From an uncultured Opitutia bacterium (GTDB lineage Bacteria > Verrucomicrobiota > Verrucomicrobiia > Opitutales > Opitutaceae), in assembly GCA_903862955.1 (NCBI GenBank), contig CAIPAH010000022.1:1-64000 (forward strand): a DNA stretch of 64,000 nucleotides, read 5' to 3'. The first letter of the stretch is position 1; every line of letters starts with the position of its first letter. The translations under genes were made by a program, and so were the position numbers. Below, piece after piece: positions 40,158 through 49,915 of the stretch. Under the pieces are notes generated by a model, which was not told where the DNA came from, did not search any database, and worked only from the letters and a program-made list of their open reading frames with translations.

Positions 40158-43100
40158 GTTGCCACGGCGGGTTTGAGCGCCGGCTTCGGGGCCGGCTTTC
40201 GGCCGAAACGCGTCCGCAGCTGGTCGAGGGCGACGTAAACGACTGGCGTCGTGAAGAGCGTCAGGATCTGCGAGAAGACCAGCCCGCCGATGATCGAAAT
40301 GCCGAGCGGCTTGTGCAGCTCCGAACCCACGCCGCCCTGCAAGGCCAGCGGCATCGCGCCGAAGAGTGCTGCCATCGTCGTCATCATGATCGGCCGGAAC
40401 CGCACGACGCAGGCGCGGTAGATTGCTTCCTCGGGCTTCAGGCCCTCGTGGCGCTCGATTTCGAGCGCGAGGTCGATCATCATGATCGCATTCTTCTTCA
40501 CCAAGCCGATGAGCAGGATGATGCCGATCAGCGCCACGATGGACAAATCATAGCCCGTCAGCAGCAGCGACAACAGCGCGCCCACGCCGGCCGAGGGCAG
40601 CGTCGAAAGGATCGTGAGCGGGTGAATCAGGCTCTCGTAGAGCATCCCGAGAATGACATACACCGCCAGCAACGCCGCGAGGATCAGGAGCGGTTGCGAG
40701 GAACTCGTCTGCTGGAAGACCTTCGCGGTGCCGGCAAACCCGCCGTGGATCGTGCCCGGCAGATGCAGCCGCTCCGCCGCCGCGCTGATGTCGGAGGTCG
40801 CGGAGCTGAGCGAATAGCCGGGCGCGAGGTTGAACGAAATCGTCAACGCCGGGAACTGCCCCTGGTGGTTGACCGACAGCGGCGTGTTGCCCAGCTCCAC
40901 CTTGGTCACGGCGCCCAGTGGCACCATCCGGCCCGTGGTGGCCTTGACGTAAATCTTGTCCAGCGACGCCGGGTCGAGCTGGAACTGCGGGCTCGCCTCG
41001 AGGATGACGTGATACTGCGTCAGCGCGGAATAGATCGTGGACACCTGGCGCTGCCCGAAGGCGTTGTAGAGCGCGGCGTCAATGTCGCTCAGCTTCACGT
41101 GGAGCCGCGCGGCCGCGACGCGGTCGATGTTCACCTGCGCCTGCAGGCTCGTGGTCTGCTGGTCGGTGGTGACGTCCTGAAACTGCGGCACACGCTTCAA
41201 TTCCTCCGTAAGCCGCCCGGCCCAAAGGCCGAGTTCGTTGAGGTCGGGACCCTGCAGTGTGTATTGATACGTGCTTTTGGCTGAACGGCCGCCGACGCGC
41301 AGGTCCTGGGACGCCTGCAGGAACAGCCCGACGCCCTCCACCTTCGCAAGCCGGCCGCGCAATCGGCCGATGACGGCCTGCACGTCCACTTTGCGCTCCT
41401 CCAGCGGCTTGAGCTGGATGAACATGCGGCCGCTGTTGCTGCCACCGCTCATGAACGAGGCAACGGCCTGGATCGCCGGATCGTTCAGCACGATGGCGGC
41501 GACGCGCTGCTGTTTCTCAGCGAGCGATTGGAAGGAGACGTCCTGCGCAGCCTCGACGATGCCCATCATCTGGCCCGTGTCCTCCAGCGGGAAGAAGCCC
41601 TTCGGCACGACGATGTAGAGCAACACGGTGGCCACCATCGTGCTGAACGTCACCGCCAGCATCAGGCGCTCGTGGCCCAGCACCCAGCGCAGCCGCTTTT
41701 CATACGCGCGCTGCAGGCGGTTGAAGCCCTCCTCGAGGATGCGGAAAAACCGGTTCGGCTTCGTCTCCGACTGCTCGTGCTTCAGGTAGCGTCCGCACAG
41801 CATCGGCGTGATGGTCAGCGACACCACGCCGGACACGAGGATCGCCGCCGTGAGCGTGAGCGCAAATTCATGCATCAACCGGCCCACGATGCCGCCCATG
41901 AAGATCAGCGGGATGAACACCGCCACCAGCGAGATCGTCATCGAGAGCACGGTGAACCCGATCTGCTTCGCGCCCTTCAACGCCGCGTCGATGGGCGTGT
42001 CGCCGGCCTCGAGGAAGCGCACGATGTTCTCCAGCACCACGATCGCGTCGTCCACGACGAAGCCCACCGCCACCGCGAGGGCCATGAGCGAGAGGTTGTC
42101 GAGCGTGTAGCCGACCAGATACATCACGACAAACGTGCCCGCGAGCGCGAGCGGCACGGTGACGCTGGGGATGACGGTGGCCCAGAAGCGGCGCAGGAAG
42201 ATGAACACCGTCATCACCACGAGCGCGATCGAGATGAGGAGCGTCACCTCGATGTGGTTCACCGACGCCCGGATCGTGCCGGTGCGGTCCGTTTGCACGC
42301 GCAGCTTGATTGCGGGTGGCATCCAGCGCTCGACCTGTGGGAGGATCGCGCGGATGCGATCGGCGGTCTCGATGACGTTGGCGCCCGCCTGCTTGAAGAT
42401 GATCAGGAGCACCGCGGGCCGGCCATTGGACCAGCCGGCCTGGCGGGTGTTTTCCACGCTGTTGATGACGGTGCCGAGGTCGCTCAGCCGAACCGCAGCG
42501 CCGTTGGGCGCGTGGAACGCGACGAGCGAGCGGTAATCGGCGGCCTTGAGCAGCTGGTCGTTGACGCGAATCGTGTAAGACGTGTCGGGACCGTCGAGGC
42601 TGCCCTTCGGCAGGTTGGAGTTCGTCTTCGAGAGAAAGGTGCGCACGTCGTCGAGGCTCAGGCCGAGTGACGCGAGGTAGGCGGGGTTGAGCTGTACGCG
42701 CACCGCGGATTTTTCCGCGCCACTCACGTCCACCTCCGCGACGCCCTCAACCTGGTCCAGCTTCTGGGCGATGACGTCGTTCGCGTAGTTGTAAACCTCG
42801 CCCGGCTCCATCGTGTCCGAGGTCAACGCCAGGATCATGATGGGCGCGTCGGCGGGGTTCGCCTTCCGGTAGCTCGGGCGCGTCACGAGGTTCGCCGGCA
42901 GGTCCGCCGCAGCGGCGTTGATCGCGGCCTGCACGTCGCGCGCGGCGCTGTCGATGCTGCGGTCGAGGTCGAATTGAATCGTGATGTTGGAACGGCCGAG
43001 GGAACTCGTGGACGTCAGCTCGCTCACGCCGGCGATCTGCGCGAACCGCCGCTCGAGCGGGGCGGAAACCGAAGTGGCCACCGTCACGGGGTCGGCTCCG

Positions 43101-43255
43101 GGCAGGCTGGCGCTGACGCTGATGGTGGGAAATTCCACCTGGGGCAGCGCGGCGATCGGCAGGAAACGAAACGCCACCGCCCCCGCCAGCAGCAGGCCCA
43201 GCGCCATCAACGAGGTGGCGATCGGCCGGTGGATGAAGATCCGGGACGGATTCAT
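40154..43255 (-). CDS. RND efflux transporter, HAE1 family (MdtC/AcrB-like)
   Basis: 1033 residues, full length. Inner-membrane proton-driven multidrug pump subunit. N-terminal PIATSLMALGLLLAG TM1, the proton-relay Asp pair in VGFVVDDAIVVLENIV, the GLVKKNAIMMIDLALEIER motif near TM10 (relay Lys), and two large periplasmic loops. It starts 1 base after the stop of a second, clearly paralogous RND gene, as in MdtBC heteromeric pumps. Its stop codon is provided by REP copy B. Confidence 0.93.
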   Translation of the reverse strand: MNPSRIFIHRPIATSLMALGLLLAGAVAFRFLPIAALPQVEFPTISVSASLPGADPVTVATSVSAPLERRFAQIAGVSELTSTSSLGRSNITIQFDLDRSIDSAARDVQAAINAAAADLPANLVTRPSYRKANPADAPIMILALTSDTMEPGEVYNYANDVIAQKLDQVEGVAEVDVSGAEKSAVRVQLNPAYLASLGLSLDDVRTFLSKTNSNLPKGSLDGPDTSYTIRVNDQLLKAADYRSLVAFHAPNGAAVRLSDLGTVINSVENTRQAGWSNGRPAVLLIIFKQAGANVIETADRIRAILPQVERWMPPAIKLRVQTDRTGTIRASVNHIEVTLLISIALVVMTVFIFLRRFWATVIPSVTVPLALAGTFVVMYLVGYTLDNLSLMALAVAVGFVVDDAIVVLENIVRFLEAGDTPIDAALKGAKQIGFTVLSMTISLVAVFIPLIFMGGIVGRLMHEFALTLTAAILVSGVVSLTITPMLCGRYLKHEQSETKPNRFFRILEEGFNRLQRAYEKRLRWVLGHERLMLAVTFSTMVATVLLYIVVPKGFFPLEDTGQMMGIVEAAQDVSFQSLAEKQQRVAAIVLNDPAIQAVASFMSGGSNSGRMFIQLKPLEERKVDVQAVIGRLRGRLAKVEGVGLFLQASQDLRVGGRSAKSTYQYTLQGPDLNELGLWAGRLTEELKRVPQFQDVTTDQQTTSLQAQVNIDRVAAARLHVKLSDIDAALYNAFGQRQVSTIYSALTQYHVILEASPQFQLDPASLDKIYVKATTGRMVPLGAVTKVELGNTPLSVNHQGQFPALTISFNLAPGYSLSSATSDISAAAERLHLPGTIHGGFAGTAKVFQQTSSSQPLLILAALLAVYVILGMLYESLIHPLTILSTLPSAGVGALLSLLLTGYDLSIVALIGIILLIGLVKKNAIMMIDLALEIERHEGLKPEEAIYRACVVRFRPIMMTTMAALFGAMPLALQGGVGSELHKPLGISIIGGLVFSQILTLFTTPVVYVALDQLRTRFGRKPAPKPALKPAVAT

Positions 43256-43256
43256 C

Positions 43257-46200
43257 TCAAGGCGTGGACCCGGACGGCTTCGGCGGCGGCAGCAGCAGCG
43301 TGGGCGTCGGTGGCGGCAAAGTGATGACGGCCGGCGGACCGCCCGCGGAGGCGTCGGCCGTGCCGCGCCGCCGCGCGATCCAGAGGCGCAGCCGCTCCAT
43401 GTAGAGGTAAATCACCGGCGTCGTGTAGAGCGTGAGTACCTGCGAGACCAGCAGGCCGCCGATCATCGTGATGCCGAGCGGCCGGCGCAGTTCGGAGCCC
43501 GTGCCGCTCTCCAAGGCCAGCGGCAGCGCGCCGAGCAGCGCGGCCATCGTCGTCATCATGATCGGCCGGAAACGCAGCAAGCACGCCTGGTAGATGGACT
43601 CCTCGGGCGGCAGCTTCTGCTCGCGCTCCGCCTCCAGCGCGAAGTCGATCATCATGATCGCGTTCTTCTTCACGATGCCGATCAGCAGCACGATGCCGAT
43701 GAGCGCGACCATCGAGAAATCGATCCCGCAGATCAGCAGCGCCAGCAGCGCCCCCACGCCCGCCGATGGCAGCGTCGAGAGGATCGTGATGGGGTGGATG
43801 TAGCTCTCATACAGGATGCCCAGCACGATGTAGACGACGATGATTGCCGCGAGGATCAGGTAGGGTTCGCTCGCGAGGGAGCTGCGGAATTCCGCCGCGC
43901 TGCCCGAAAACGTCGTCTCCACCGTGTCCGGCAGCCCGATGTCATGCTTGGCTTTTTCAATCGCCGTCACGGCGTGGCTCAGGGAGTAACCGGGGCGCAA
44001 GTTGAACGACACCGTGGCCGCCGGGAACTGGCCTTGGTGCGTGATCACGAGCGGCGCGGTGGTGGGCGTCATCTTCGCAAACGCCCCGAGCGGCACGAGC
44101 GAGCCTGTAGTGGATTTGACGTAAATCTTGCTGAGCGCCTCCGGGTTCTGCTGAAACTCCGGGCCCACCTCGAGGATGACGCGGTATTGGTTGAGCTGCG
44201 TGAAAATCGTCGAGACCTGCCGCTGGCCGAAGGCGTCGTAGAGCGTGTTGTCGATGTCCTGCGGCAGGATGTTCAGCCGCGAGGCTTTGTCGCGGTCCAC
44301 TGCGATGTTGATCTGGAAACCGTTGTTCTGCTGGTCGCTCGCCACGTCGGTCAGCGCCGGCTCGCCGCGCAGCCGCTCGATCAAGCGGGGCGTCCACTCC
44401 GCCAATTCGGGGGCGGACGCATCCTGCAGGATGTATTGATACTGCGTGCGGCTGACCCGGCTGTCGATTTGCAGGTCCTGCACGGCCTGCATGTAGAGCT
44501 CGATGCCCGCGACGTCGCGCGTGCTGCCGCGCAGGCGGGCGATGACCTGGTCCGCCGACGAATGGCGCCGGTCGCGGGGCTTCAGGTTGATGGAAAGCCG
44601 GCCCGTGTTGAGGGTGGCATTGATCGTGCCGGTGCCCACGAACGAGGTGACGCTGGCAACGTCGGGATCCTGCAGCACGATGTCCACCATGTGCCGCTGC
44701 CGCTCGGCCATCGCGCGGAACGAGATGTTCTGCGCGGCGTCGGTCACGCCGATGATCAGCCCGGTGTCCTGCTGCGGCAGCAGGCCCTTCGGCAGGAAAA
44801 TATACAGCGCCAGTGTGCCGACGAGCGTGGCGATCGCGACGCCGAGCGTGAGCGGCTGGTGCTTCAGCACCCACTTCAGCCCGCGGTCATACCAGGCAAG
44901 CATGCCCTTGAAAAAGCCCTCGGTCCACTCGAAGAACTTTCCGTGCGGCTCGTCGCCTTCGGCCTTGAGCAGGCGCGCGCACATCATCGGCGTGAGCGTG
45001 AGCGAGACAAACAGCGAGACCACGATCGAGACGCTCAACGTGATCGCGAACTCCCGGAACAGCCGGCCGACGACACCCGTCATGAAGAGCAGCGGGATGA
45101 ACACCGCGATGAGCGATACCGTGAGTGAGATGATGGTGAACCCGATCTGCTTCGCGCCCTTCAGGGCGGCGTCGAAGGGCTTCTCCCCCATCTCGATGTA
45201 GCGGACGATGTTCTCGATCATCACGATCGCGTCATCCACCACGAAGCCGGTCGCGATCGTCAGCGCCATGAGCGAGAGGTTGTCCAGGCTGAAGCCCGCC
45301 AGTTGCATCACGCCGAACGTGCCGATGATCGCCAGCGGCAGCGCCACGCTCGGGATGACGGTCGCCCACAGTTTTCTCAGGAACAGGAAGATCACCATCA
45401 CGACCAGCGCGACCGTGAGGAGGAGCGTGAACTGCACGTCGGCGACCGACGCACGGATCGTGACCGTGCGGTCCGTCAGGACCGTGACGTGCACGCTGGG
45501 CGGGATCGCAGTCAGCAGCGACGGCAGCAGTTTTTTCACGCGGTCGACCGTCTCGATGATGTTCGCGCCGGGCTGGCGCTGGATGTCGAGGATCACCGCC
45601 GGCTTCGTGCCATACCAGCCCGCGAGCTTCGTGTTCTCGACGCTGTCAACGACGCGGCCCACGTCGCGCAGGCGGATGGGCGCGCCGTTGCGGTAGGCGA
45701 CGATGATGGAGAGGTAATCCTCGGCGGAGAACAGCTGGTCGTTGGCGTTGATCGCATACGCCTGCCGCGGGCCGTCGAAGCTGCCCTTTGGCGCGTCCAC
45801 GCTCGCCTGTGTAATGGCGGTGCGGATGTCCTCGAGGCTGAGACCCTGCGCAGCCGTCGCGCCGGGGTTGATCTGCACGCGCACCGCGGGTTTCTGGTTG
45901 CCCTCGATGGTGACGAGGCCGACGCCGGTGACCTCGCTCAATTTCTGGGCGAGCAGCGTGTCCGCATAGTCGTTCACCTTGTCGATCGGCACGCTGTCGG
46001 ATGTCACGGCAAGCGTCAGGATGGGGGCGTCCGCGGGGTTGACCTTGTTGTAAACCGGCGGGCTGGGCAGGCCCGGGGGCAGCACGCCCGAGGCGACGTT
46101 GATCGCGGCCTGCACGTCCTGCGCGGCGCTGTCGATGCTGCGCTCGAGGCTGAACTGCAGCGTGATCGTGCTCACGCCGAAGGAGCTCGTGGAAATCATC

Positions 46201-46436
46201 GAGCTCAACCCGCTGATCTGACCGAACTGTTGCTCGAGCGGCGTGGTGACTGACGACACCATCACGTCGGGCGCGGCCCCGGGCAGCTGCGTGGTCACCT
46301 GGATGGTGGGAAAATCCACGTTGGGCAGCGCGGAGATCGGCAGCAGGAGGTAACCCAGCAGGCCGAGCAGCACGACGCCCGCCATGAGCAGCGAGGTCGC
46401 GATCGGCCGGCGGATGAATAGCTCCGAGATGTTCAT
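43257..46436 (-). CDS. RND efflux transporter, HAE1 family (MdtB/AcrB-like)
   Basis: 1059 residues. Same architecture as the next gene: PIATSLLMAGVVLLGLLGYL TM1, ATGFVVDDAIVMIENIVRYIE with the Asp pair, GIVKKNAIMMIDFALEAER, plus a Pro-rich C-terminal tail (LPPPTPTLLLPPP). The two RND proteins together suggest an MdtBC-type heterotrimer. Third gene of tetR - adaptor - RND - RND, 7 bases after the adaptor. Confidence 0.93.
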   Translation of the reverse strand: MNISELFIRRPIATSLLMAGVVLLGLLGYLLLPISALPNVDFPTIQVTTQLPGAAPDVMVSSVTTPLEQQFGQISGLSSMISTSSFGVSTITLQFSLERSIDSAAQDVQAAINVASGVLPPGLPSPPVYNKVNPADAPILTLAVTSDSVPIDKVNDYADTLLAQKLSEVTGVGLVTIEGNQKPAVRVQINPGATAAQGLSLEDIRTAITQASVDAPKGSFDGPRQAYAINANDQLFSAEDYLSIIVAYRNGAPIRLRDVGRVVDSVENTKLAGWYGTKPAVILDIQRQPGANIIETVDRVKKLLPSLLTAIPPSVHVTVLTDRTVTIRASVADVQFTLLLTVALVVMVIFLFLRKLWATVIPSVALPLAIIGTFGVMQLAGFSLDNLSLMALTIATGFVVDDAIVMIENIVRYIEMGEKPFDAALKGAKQIGFTIISLTVSLIAVFIPLLFMTGVVGRLFREFAITLSVSIVVSLFVSLTLTPMMCARLLKAEGDEPHGKFFEWTEGFFKGMLAWYDRGLKWVLKHQPLTLGVAIATLVGTLALYIFLPKGLLPQQDTGLIIGVTDAAQNISFRAMAERQRHMVDIVLQDPDVASVTSFVGTGTINATLNTGRLSINLKPRDRRHSSADQVIARLRGSTRDVAGIELYMQAVQDLQIDSRVSRTQYQYILQDASAPELAEWTPRLIERLRGEPALTDVASDQQNNGFQINIAVDRDKASRLNILPQDIDNTLYDAFGQRQVSTIFTQLNQYRVILEVGPEFQQNPEALSKIYVKSTTGSLVPLGAFAKMTPTTAPLVITHQGQFPAATVSFNLRPGYSLSHAVTAIEKAKHDIGLPDTVETTFSGSAAEFRSSLASEPYLILAAIIVVYIVLGILYESYIHPITILSTLPSAGVGALLALLICGIDFSMVALIGIVLLIGIVKKNAIMMIDFALEAEREQKLPPEESIYQACLLRFRPIMMTTMAALLGALPLALESGTGSELRRPLGITMIGGLLVSQVLTLYTTPVIYLYMERLRLWIARRRGTADASAGGPPAVITLPPPTPTLLLPPPKPSGSTP

Positions 46437-46443
46437 GCGACCG

Positions 46444-47637
46444 TCAGGTGGAGGCCGGGCGGTGGCGGTGCGGCTTGGCGTCCTTGGCGTCCGGGGCCGC
46501 CGGTGCGGCGCCGGCGGGGGGCGCGACGGTCACCTTGCTGCCGGTTTGCAGCTTGTATTGGCCGTCCACGACGACGCTCTCGCCGGGCTTGAGACCGAGG
46601 TCGATCAACGCCAGCCCGGCCTCGAGCTGCGCGACCTGGATCGGGCGGACCTCAACGGTCGAGTCGGCTTTGATCACAAACGCGAAGGGCCCCGACGGGC
46701 CGCGCTGGACCACACTGGCAGGCACGACCACGCCGGCTTTCCGCGTCTCCACGAGCAGGCGGACGTTCACAAACTGCCCCGGCCACAGGGCCAGGCTCTC
46801 GTTCTCGAAGGTCGCCTTGAGTTTGATGGTGCCGGTGGCCGCGTCGATCTGGTTGTCCACCACGGCGAGCTGGCCGGCGTCCAAGGGCTTGAGGCTGTCG
46901 CGATCGTAGGCGATCACCGCCAGCTTCTCCCCGGCCGCCGTCAGGCGCTGGATTTCGGGCAAATTCTGCTGCGGGAGCGTGAAGATGACGGAAATCGGTT
47001 TCAGCTGGGCGATGACGACCAAGCCGTTGGCGTCGGTCGGGTGAATGACGTTGCCCTCGTCGACCTGGCGCAAGCCGGTGCGGCCGCTGATGGGCGCGGT
47101 AATGTGCGTGTAGTCGACCAGCACCTGGGCGGATGCCACGGCCGCCTCGTCGGCGTGCAGCGTGGCGCTCAACTGCGCCACGAGGGCCTTTTGGGTGTCG
47201 TAGGTTTGCTGGTCGATCAGCCCGCGGCCGTGGTCGTAGAGCGTTTCGTCGCGCTGCATGTCCACCTGGGCATTCTGCAACTGGGCCGCGTCCGTGGCCT
47301 GTTTCGCCTTCGCCTGGCTGAGCGCCGCCGCCTGGATGCGCGGGTCAATCTGCGCGAGCAGGTCGCCGGCTCGGACGTCCTCGCCCTCCCGGAAGGAGAT
47401 TTTCTGCAGCGTGCCGTCAATCTGGCTGCGCACCGTGACGGTGTTATACGCGAAGACCGTGCCGATGCCGTTGAGGTAGATGGGCGTGTCCTGCTGGCGG
47501 ACCGTGCCGGCGACGACGATGACGGGCGCATTGCCCTGCCCCCGGCCGGCGCCCGCGGCGGAGCGGTGGGAGAGAAAATAGACGCCGCCGAGCACCAGCA
47601 CGACAGCCCCGAGGATTATCCAGAGTTTTTTCGTCAT
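46444..47637 (-). CDS. RND efflux periplasmic adaptor subunit (MdtA-like)
   Basis: 397 residues. N-terminal membrane anchor (IILGAVVLVLGGVYFL), lipoyl halves TVRSQIDGTLQKISFREGEDV and YTHITAPISGRTGL around an alpha-hairpin (about 100-170), beta-barrel and membrane-proximal domains, and a Pro/Ala/His-rich tail. Bridges the RND pump to an outer-membrane TolC channel; no tolC-like gene is present in the window, so one must be supplied elsewhere. Starts 4 bases after tetR. Confidence 0.93.
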   Translation of the reverse strand: MTKKLWIILGAVVLVLGGVYFLSHRSAAGAGRGQGNAPVIVVAGTVRQQDTPIYLNGIGTVFAYNTVTVRSQIDGTLQKISFREGEDVRAGDLLAQIDPRIQAAALSQAKAKQATDAAQLQNAQVDMQRDETLYDHGRGLIDQQTYDTQKALVAQLSATLHADEAAVASAQVLVDYTHITAPISGRTGLRQVDEGNVIHPTDANGLVVIAQLKPISVIFTLPQQNLPEIQRLTAAGEKLAVIAYDRDSLKPLDAGQLAVVDNQIDAATGTIKLKATFENESLALWPGQFVNVRLLVETRKAGVVVPASVVQRGPSGPFAFVIKADSTVEVRPIQVAQLEAGLALIDLGLKPGESVVVDGQYKLQTGSKVTVAPPAGAAPAAPDAKDAKPHRHRPAST

Positions 47638-47641
47638 AAAA

Positions 47642-48247
47642 TCAGCGGGCCCGGGCGGCCGGCGGCGCGGCCAGGCCGGCCACGAGGCAGGTCACCAAGG
47701 GGGCGACTTTGTTCCGCGGGTCGCCAAACGGCTGGTTGCGGAGGAGCCAGGGCAGGACAAACGGCGCCCCGGCCAGCAGAATCAGGTCGGCGTCGCCCGC
47801 GACATCGCCCGCACGCAGCTCGCCGCGCTTCTGCGCCGCCTGGACGATCCCCGTGATCATGCGGCGGACCTCCTCCAGCACCTGCAGCCGGAGCGCGGGC
47901 ATTTCGCGCCTCACCGCCAAGCTCAACTCGAAGAGCAGCGGCGTCTGCCGGATCTGGCGCCGCGTCGTGTCAATGATGGCCTCGAAGAGCGCGGTGAGCT
48001 CGGCCATCACGTGCGGGCCGGCCTTGCGGACAGCCTGATGGCACGCCTCGTAAAGCTGCGCCAGGTCCGCCTGGACCACAACGGCGGCGATCGCCTGCTT
48101 GTTTTCGTGGTAGCGGTAAAGGTTGGCCGCCGACATGCCGCAATCCTTGGCAATTTCCTGCATCGAAGTCTTCGCATAGCCGTAGCGCCGGAACCGGCCT
48201 CGGGCCGCGCTCACGATCTCCGCCTGGGTCTTCGCCTCTTCCGCCAT
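47642..48247 (-). CDS. TetR/AcrR family transcriptional regulator
   Basis: 201 residues. N-terminal HTH: IVSAARGRFRRYGYAKTSMQEIAKDCGMSAANLYRYHENKQAI, the TetR signature. The C-terminal ligand-binding domain is helical. First gene of the efflux operon, so it most likely represses tetR-adaptor-RND-RND and is released by a pump substrate. A symmetric TAGTGAA-N14-TTCACTA sequence lies directly upstream of its start. Confidence 0.93.
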   Translation of the reverse strand: MAEEAKTQAEIVSAARGRFRRYGYAKTSMQEIAKDCGMSAANLYRYHENKQAIAAVVVQADLAQLYEACHQAVRKAGPHVMAELTALFEAIIDTTRRQIRQTPLLFELSLAVRREMPALRLQVLEEVRRMITGIVQAAQKRGELRAGDVAGDADLILLAGAPFVLPWLLRNQPFGDPRNKVAPLVTCLVAGLAAPPAARAR

Positions 48248-48252
48248 GTAAA

Positions 48253-48280
48253 TAGTGAATGTTTGGTTTTCCGTTCACTA
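48253..48280. promoter_or_regulatory. Candidate TetR operator
   Basis: Inverted repeat TAGTGAA (48253-48259) and TTCACTA (48274-48280), 14-base spacer, AT-rich against the background, 6 bases upstream of the tetR start codon on the minus strand. Position and form suit autoregulation. Confidence 0.6.
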
Positions 48281-48434
48281 CGCAAGCCGGAGCGGCCAGA
48301 TTACGGCAGATCGGGTCTTTTTTGCGGCCAGCGGCGGCAAATCCGCGCCCGGAGGGCGTCAGCCGGGCGTCTTTCGCCCTTCGCGGGCATCTCCGGAATT
48401 GACGTGGATTTTGCCGTCCCGTTTCCTGATTGGC

Positions 48435-49175
48435 ATGCACGCACCCTCGCCCAGTGATCCCAAGGTCAAATACAAGCGGATCATCCTGAAGCTCAGTGGC
48501 GAGGTTCTCCGGGGCGGCTCCTCCGGCGACCCCATCGATGCCGCCACCCTCGAGAAGATCGGCCACCAGGTCCGCGAGATCCACGAGTTGGGCGTCGAGG
48601 TCTGTGTCGTCATCGGCGGCGGCAACATCTTCCGGGGCCTCAACGGCGAGAAACGCGGCGTTGACCGCACCACCGGCGACTACATGGGCATGCTCGCCAC
48701 CGTCATCAACGGCCTCGCCCTGATGGACTGCCTGGAAAAAATGGGCGTCACCACCCGCGTCCAGAGCGCCATCCCGATGAACCAGATCGCCGAGCCGTTC
48801 ATCCTCCGCCGCGCGATGCGCCACCTCGAGAAGAACCGCGTCGTCATCTTCGTGGCCGGCACGGGCAACCCGTATTTCTCGACCGACACCACCGCCGCCC
48901 TCCGGGCCTCCGAGATGCACGCCGACATCATCATGAAGGCGACCAAGGTCGACGGCATCTACAACAAGGATCCCAAGAAATATCCCGACGCGGTGAAATA
49001 TGAGGAGCTGTCGTTCATCGACGCGCTGAAGCAGCGGCTCAACGTGATGGATTCGACCGCGTTTTCCCTCTGTCTCGACAACAATGTCCCGATCCTGGTG
49101 TTCGACCTCGCCGATCCCCACGCCATCAAGCGGGCCGTCCTCGGTGAAAAGGTGGGCACGCTGGTGAAGAATTGA
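48435..49175 (+). CDS. pyrH: UMP kinase
   Basis: 246 residues, amino-acid-kinase fold. Converts UMP to UDP with ATP, feeding all pyrimidine nucleotide synthesis. [12 protein letters not shown] (phosphate-binding strand), [10 protein letters not shown], the [15 protein letters not shown] dimer helix, [21 protein letters not shown]-type substrate loop, and [16 protein letters not shown]. The ATG at 48435 begins [15 protein letters not shown]. frr follows, the usual pyrH-frr order, but rpsB-tsf are absent upstream where the tetR operon begins. Confidence 0.96.
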   Translation: MHAPSPSDPKVKYKRIILKLSGEVLRGGSSGDPIDAATLEKIGHQVREIHELGVEVCVVIGGGNIFRGLNGEKRGVDRTTGDYMGMLATVINGLALMDCLEKMGVTTRVQSAIPMNQIAEPFILRRAMRHLEKNRVVIFVAGTGNPYFSTDTTAALRASEMHADIIMKATKVDGIYNKDPKKYPDAVKYEELSFIDALKQRLNVMDSTAFSLCLDNNVPILVFDLADPHAIKRAVLGEKVGTLVKN

Positions 49176-49186
49176 GGTTTCAGGTG

Positions 49187-49280
49187 TAGGGTTTAAGTGG
49201 TAAGCTTTCGCCTTTCCTGTCGCTTTCCGCGTTACGCTTCCGCCCTCCCCTTAAACCTTATCCCTCAAACCTTACAGCTT
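49187..49280. repeat. Dispersed TAAGC/AGCTT-type repeat, expanded copy
   Basis: Between pyrH and frr: GTTTAAGTGGTAAGCTTTCG, then CCTTAAACCTTATCC and CTCAAACCTTACAGCTT running into the frr start codon at 49281. Same words as copies 1-4. Confidence 0.6.
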
Positions 49281-49826
49281 ATGTCCCATCCCCTCCTCAC
49301 CGATCTCCAGACCAGGATGAAAAAGGCCGTGGATTACACGCTGCACGAGTTCAGCGCCATCCACACGGGCAAGGCCACGCCCTCCCTCGTCGAGGGCGTC
49401 ATGGTCGAGGCCTACGGCTCCATGGTGCCGCTGAAATCCTGCGCCGCCATCAGCACGCCCGACCCGCGCCTGATCCAGATCCAGCCGTGGGACGCCAGCC
49501 TCGCCAAGGCCATCGCCAAGGCCATCCAGGAGGCCAACCTCGGCTTCAATCCCATCGTCGACGGCAAGCTCATCCGCATTCCCCTCCCCGAGATGAGCCG
49601 CGAGCGCCGGCTCGAGTTCGTCAAGACGTGCAACAAGCTCGCCGAGGACGGCCGGGTGCACGTGCGCAATCTTCGCCGCGACACGCTCGAGAGCCTGAAG
49701 AAGGCAAAGTTGCCCGAGGACGAGTCGAAGCGCCTCGAGAAGGACATCCAGGCGCTGACCGACAAATCGATCAAGGACATCGGCGACCACCTCGCTCACA
49801 AGGAGCAGGAACTGTTGAAAGTCTGA
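49281..49826 (+). CDS. frr: Ribosome recycling factor
   Basis: 181 residues, normal length is about 185. Splits post-termination ribosomes with EF-G. Conserved RTGKATPSLVEG-type region reads IHTGKATPSLVEG, then the domain II linker IQPWDASLAKAIAKAI, NPIVDGKLIRIPLPEMSRERR and the C-terminal three-helix bundle RVHVRNLRRDTLESLKK. The ATG at 49281 abuts the intergenic repeat. Confidence 0.96.
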   Translation: MSHPLLTDLQTRMKKAVDYTLHEFSAIHTGKATPSLVEGVMVEAYGSMVPLKSCAAISTPDPRLIQIQPWDASLAKAIAKAIQEANLGFNPIVDGKLIRIPLPEMSRERRLEFVKTCNKLAEDGRVHVRNLRRDTLESLKKAKLPEDESKRLEKDIQALTDKSIKDIGDHLAHKEQELLKV

Positions 49827-49915
49827 GCGCAGGGGCCGGGTCCGCGGCCTGCGGACTACGCAATAATACTACTGTTCCACGGGGGCCGTGCCTGTAATCG
49901 TGCCCGCTTCCCCTC

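Noticed and set aside
42981-45128. Long open frame antisense to the two RND genes
   Set aside because: The minus strand encodes intact RND transporters; the antisense product is Arg/His/Gln-rich with no family features.
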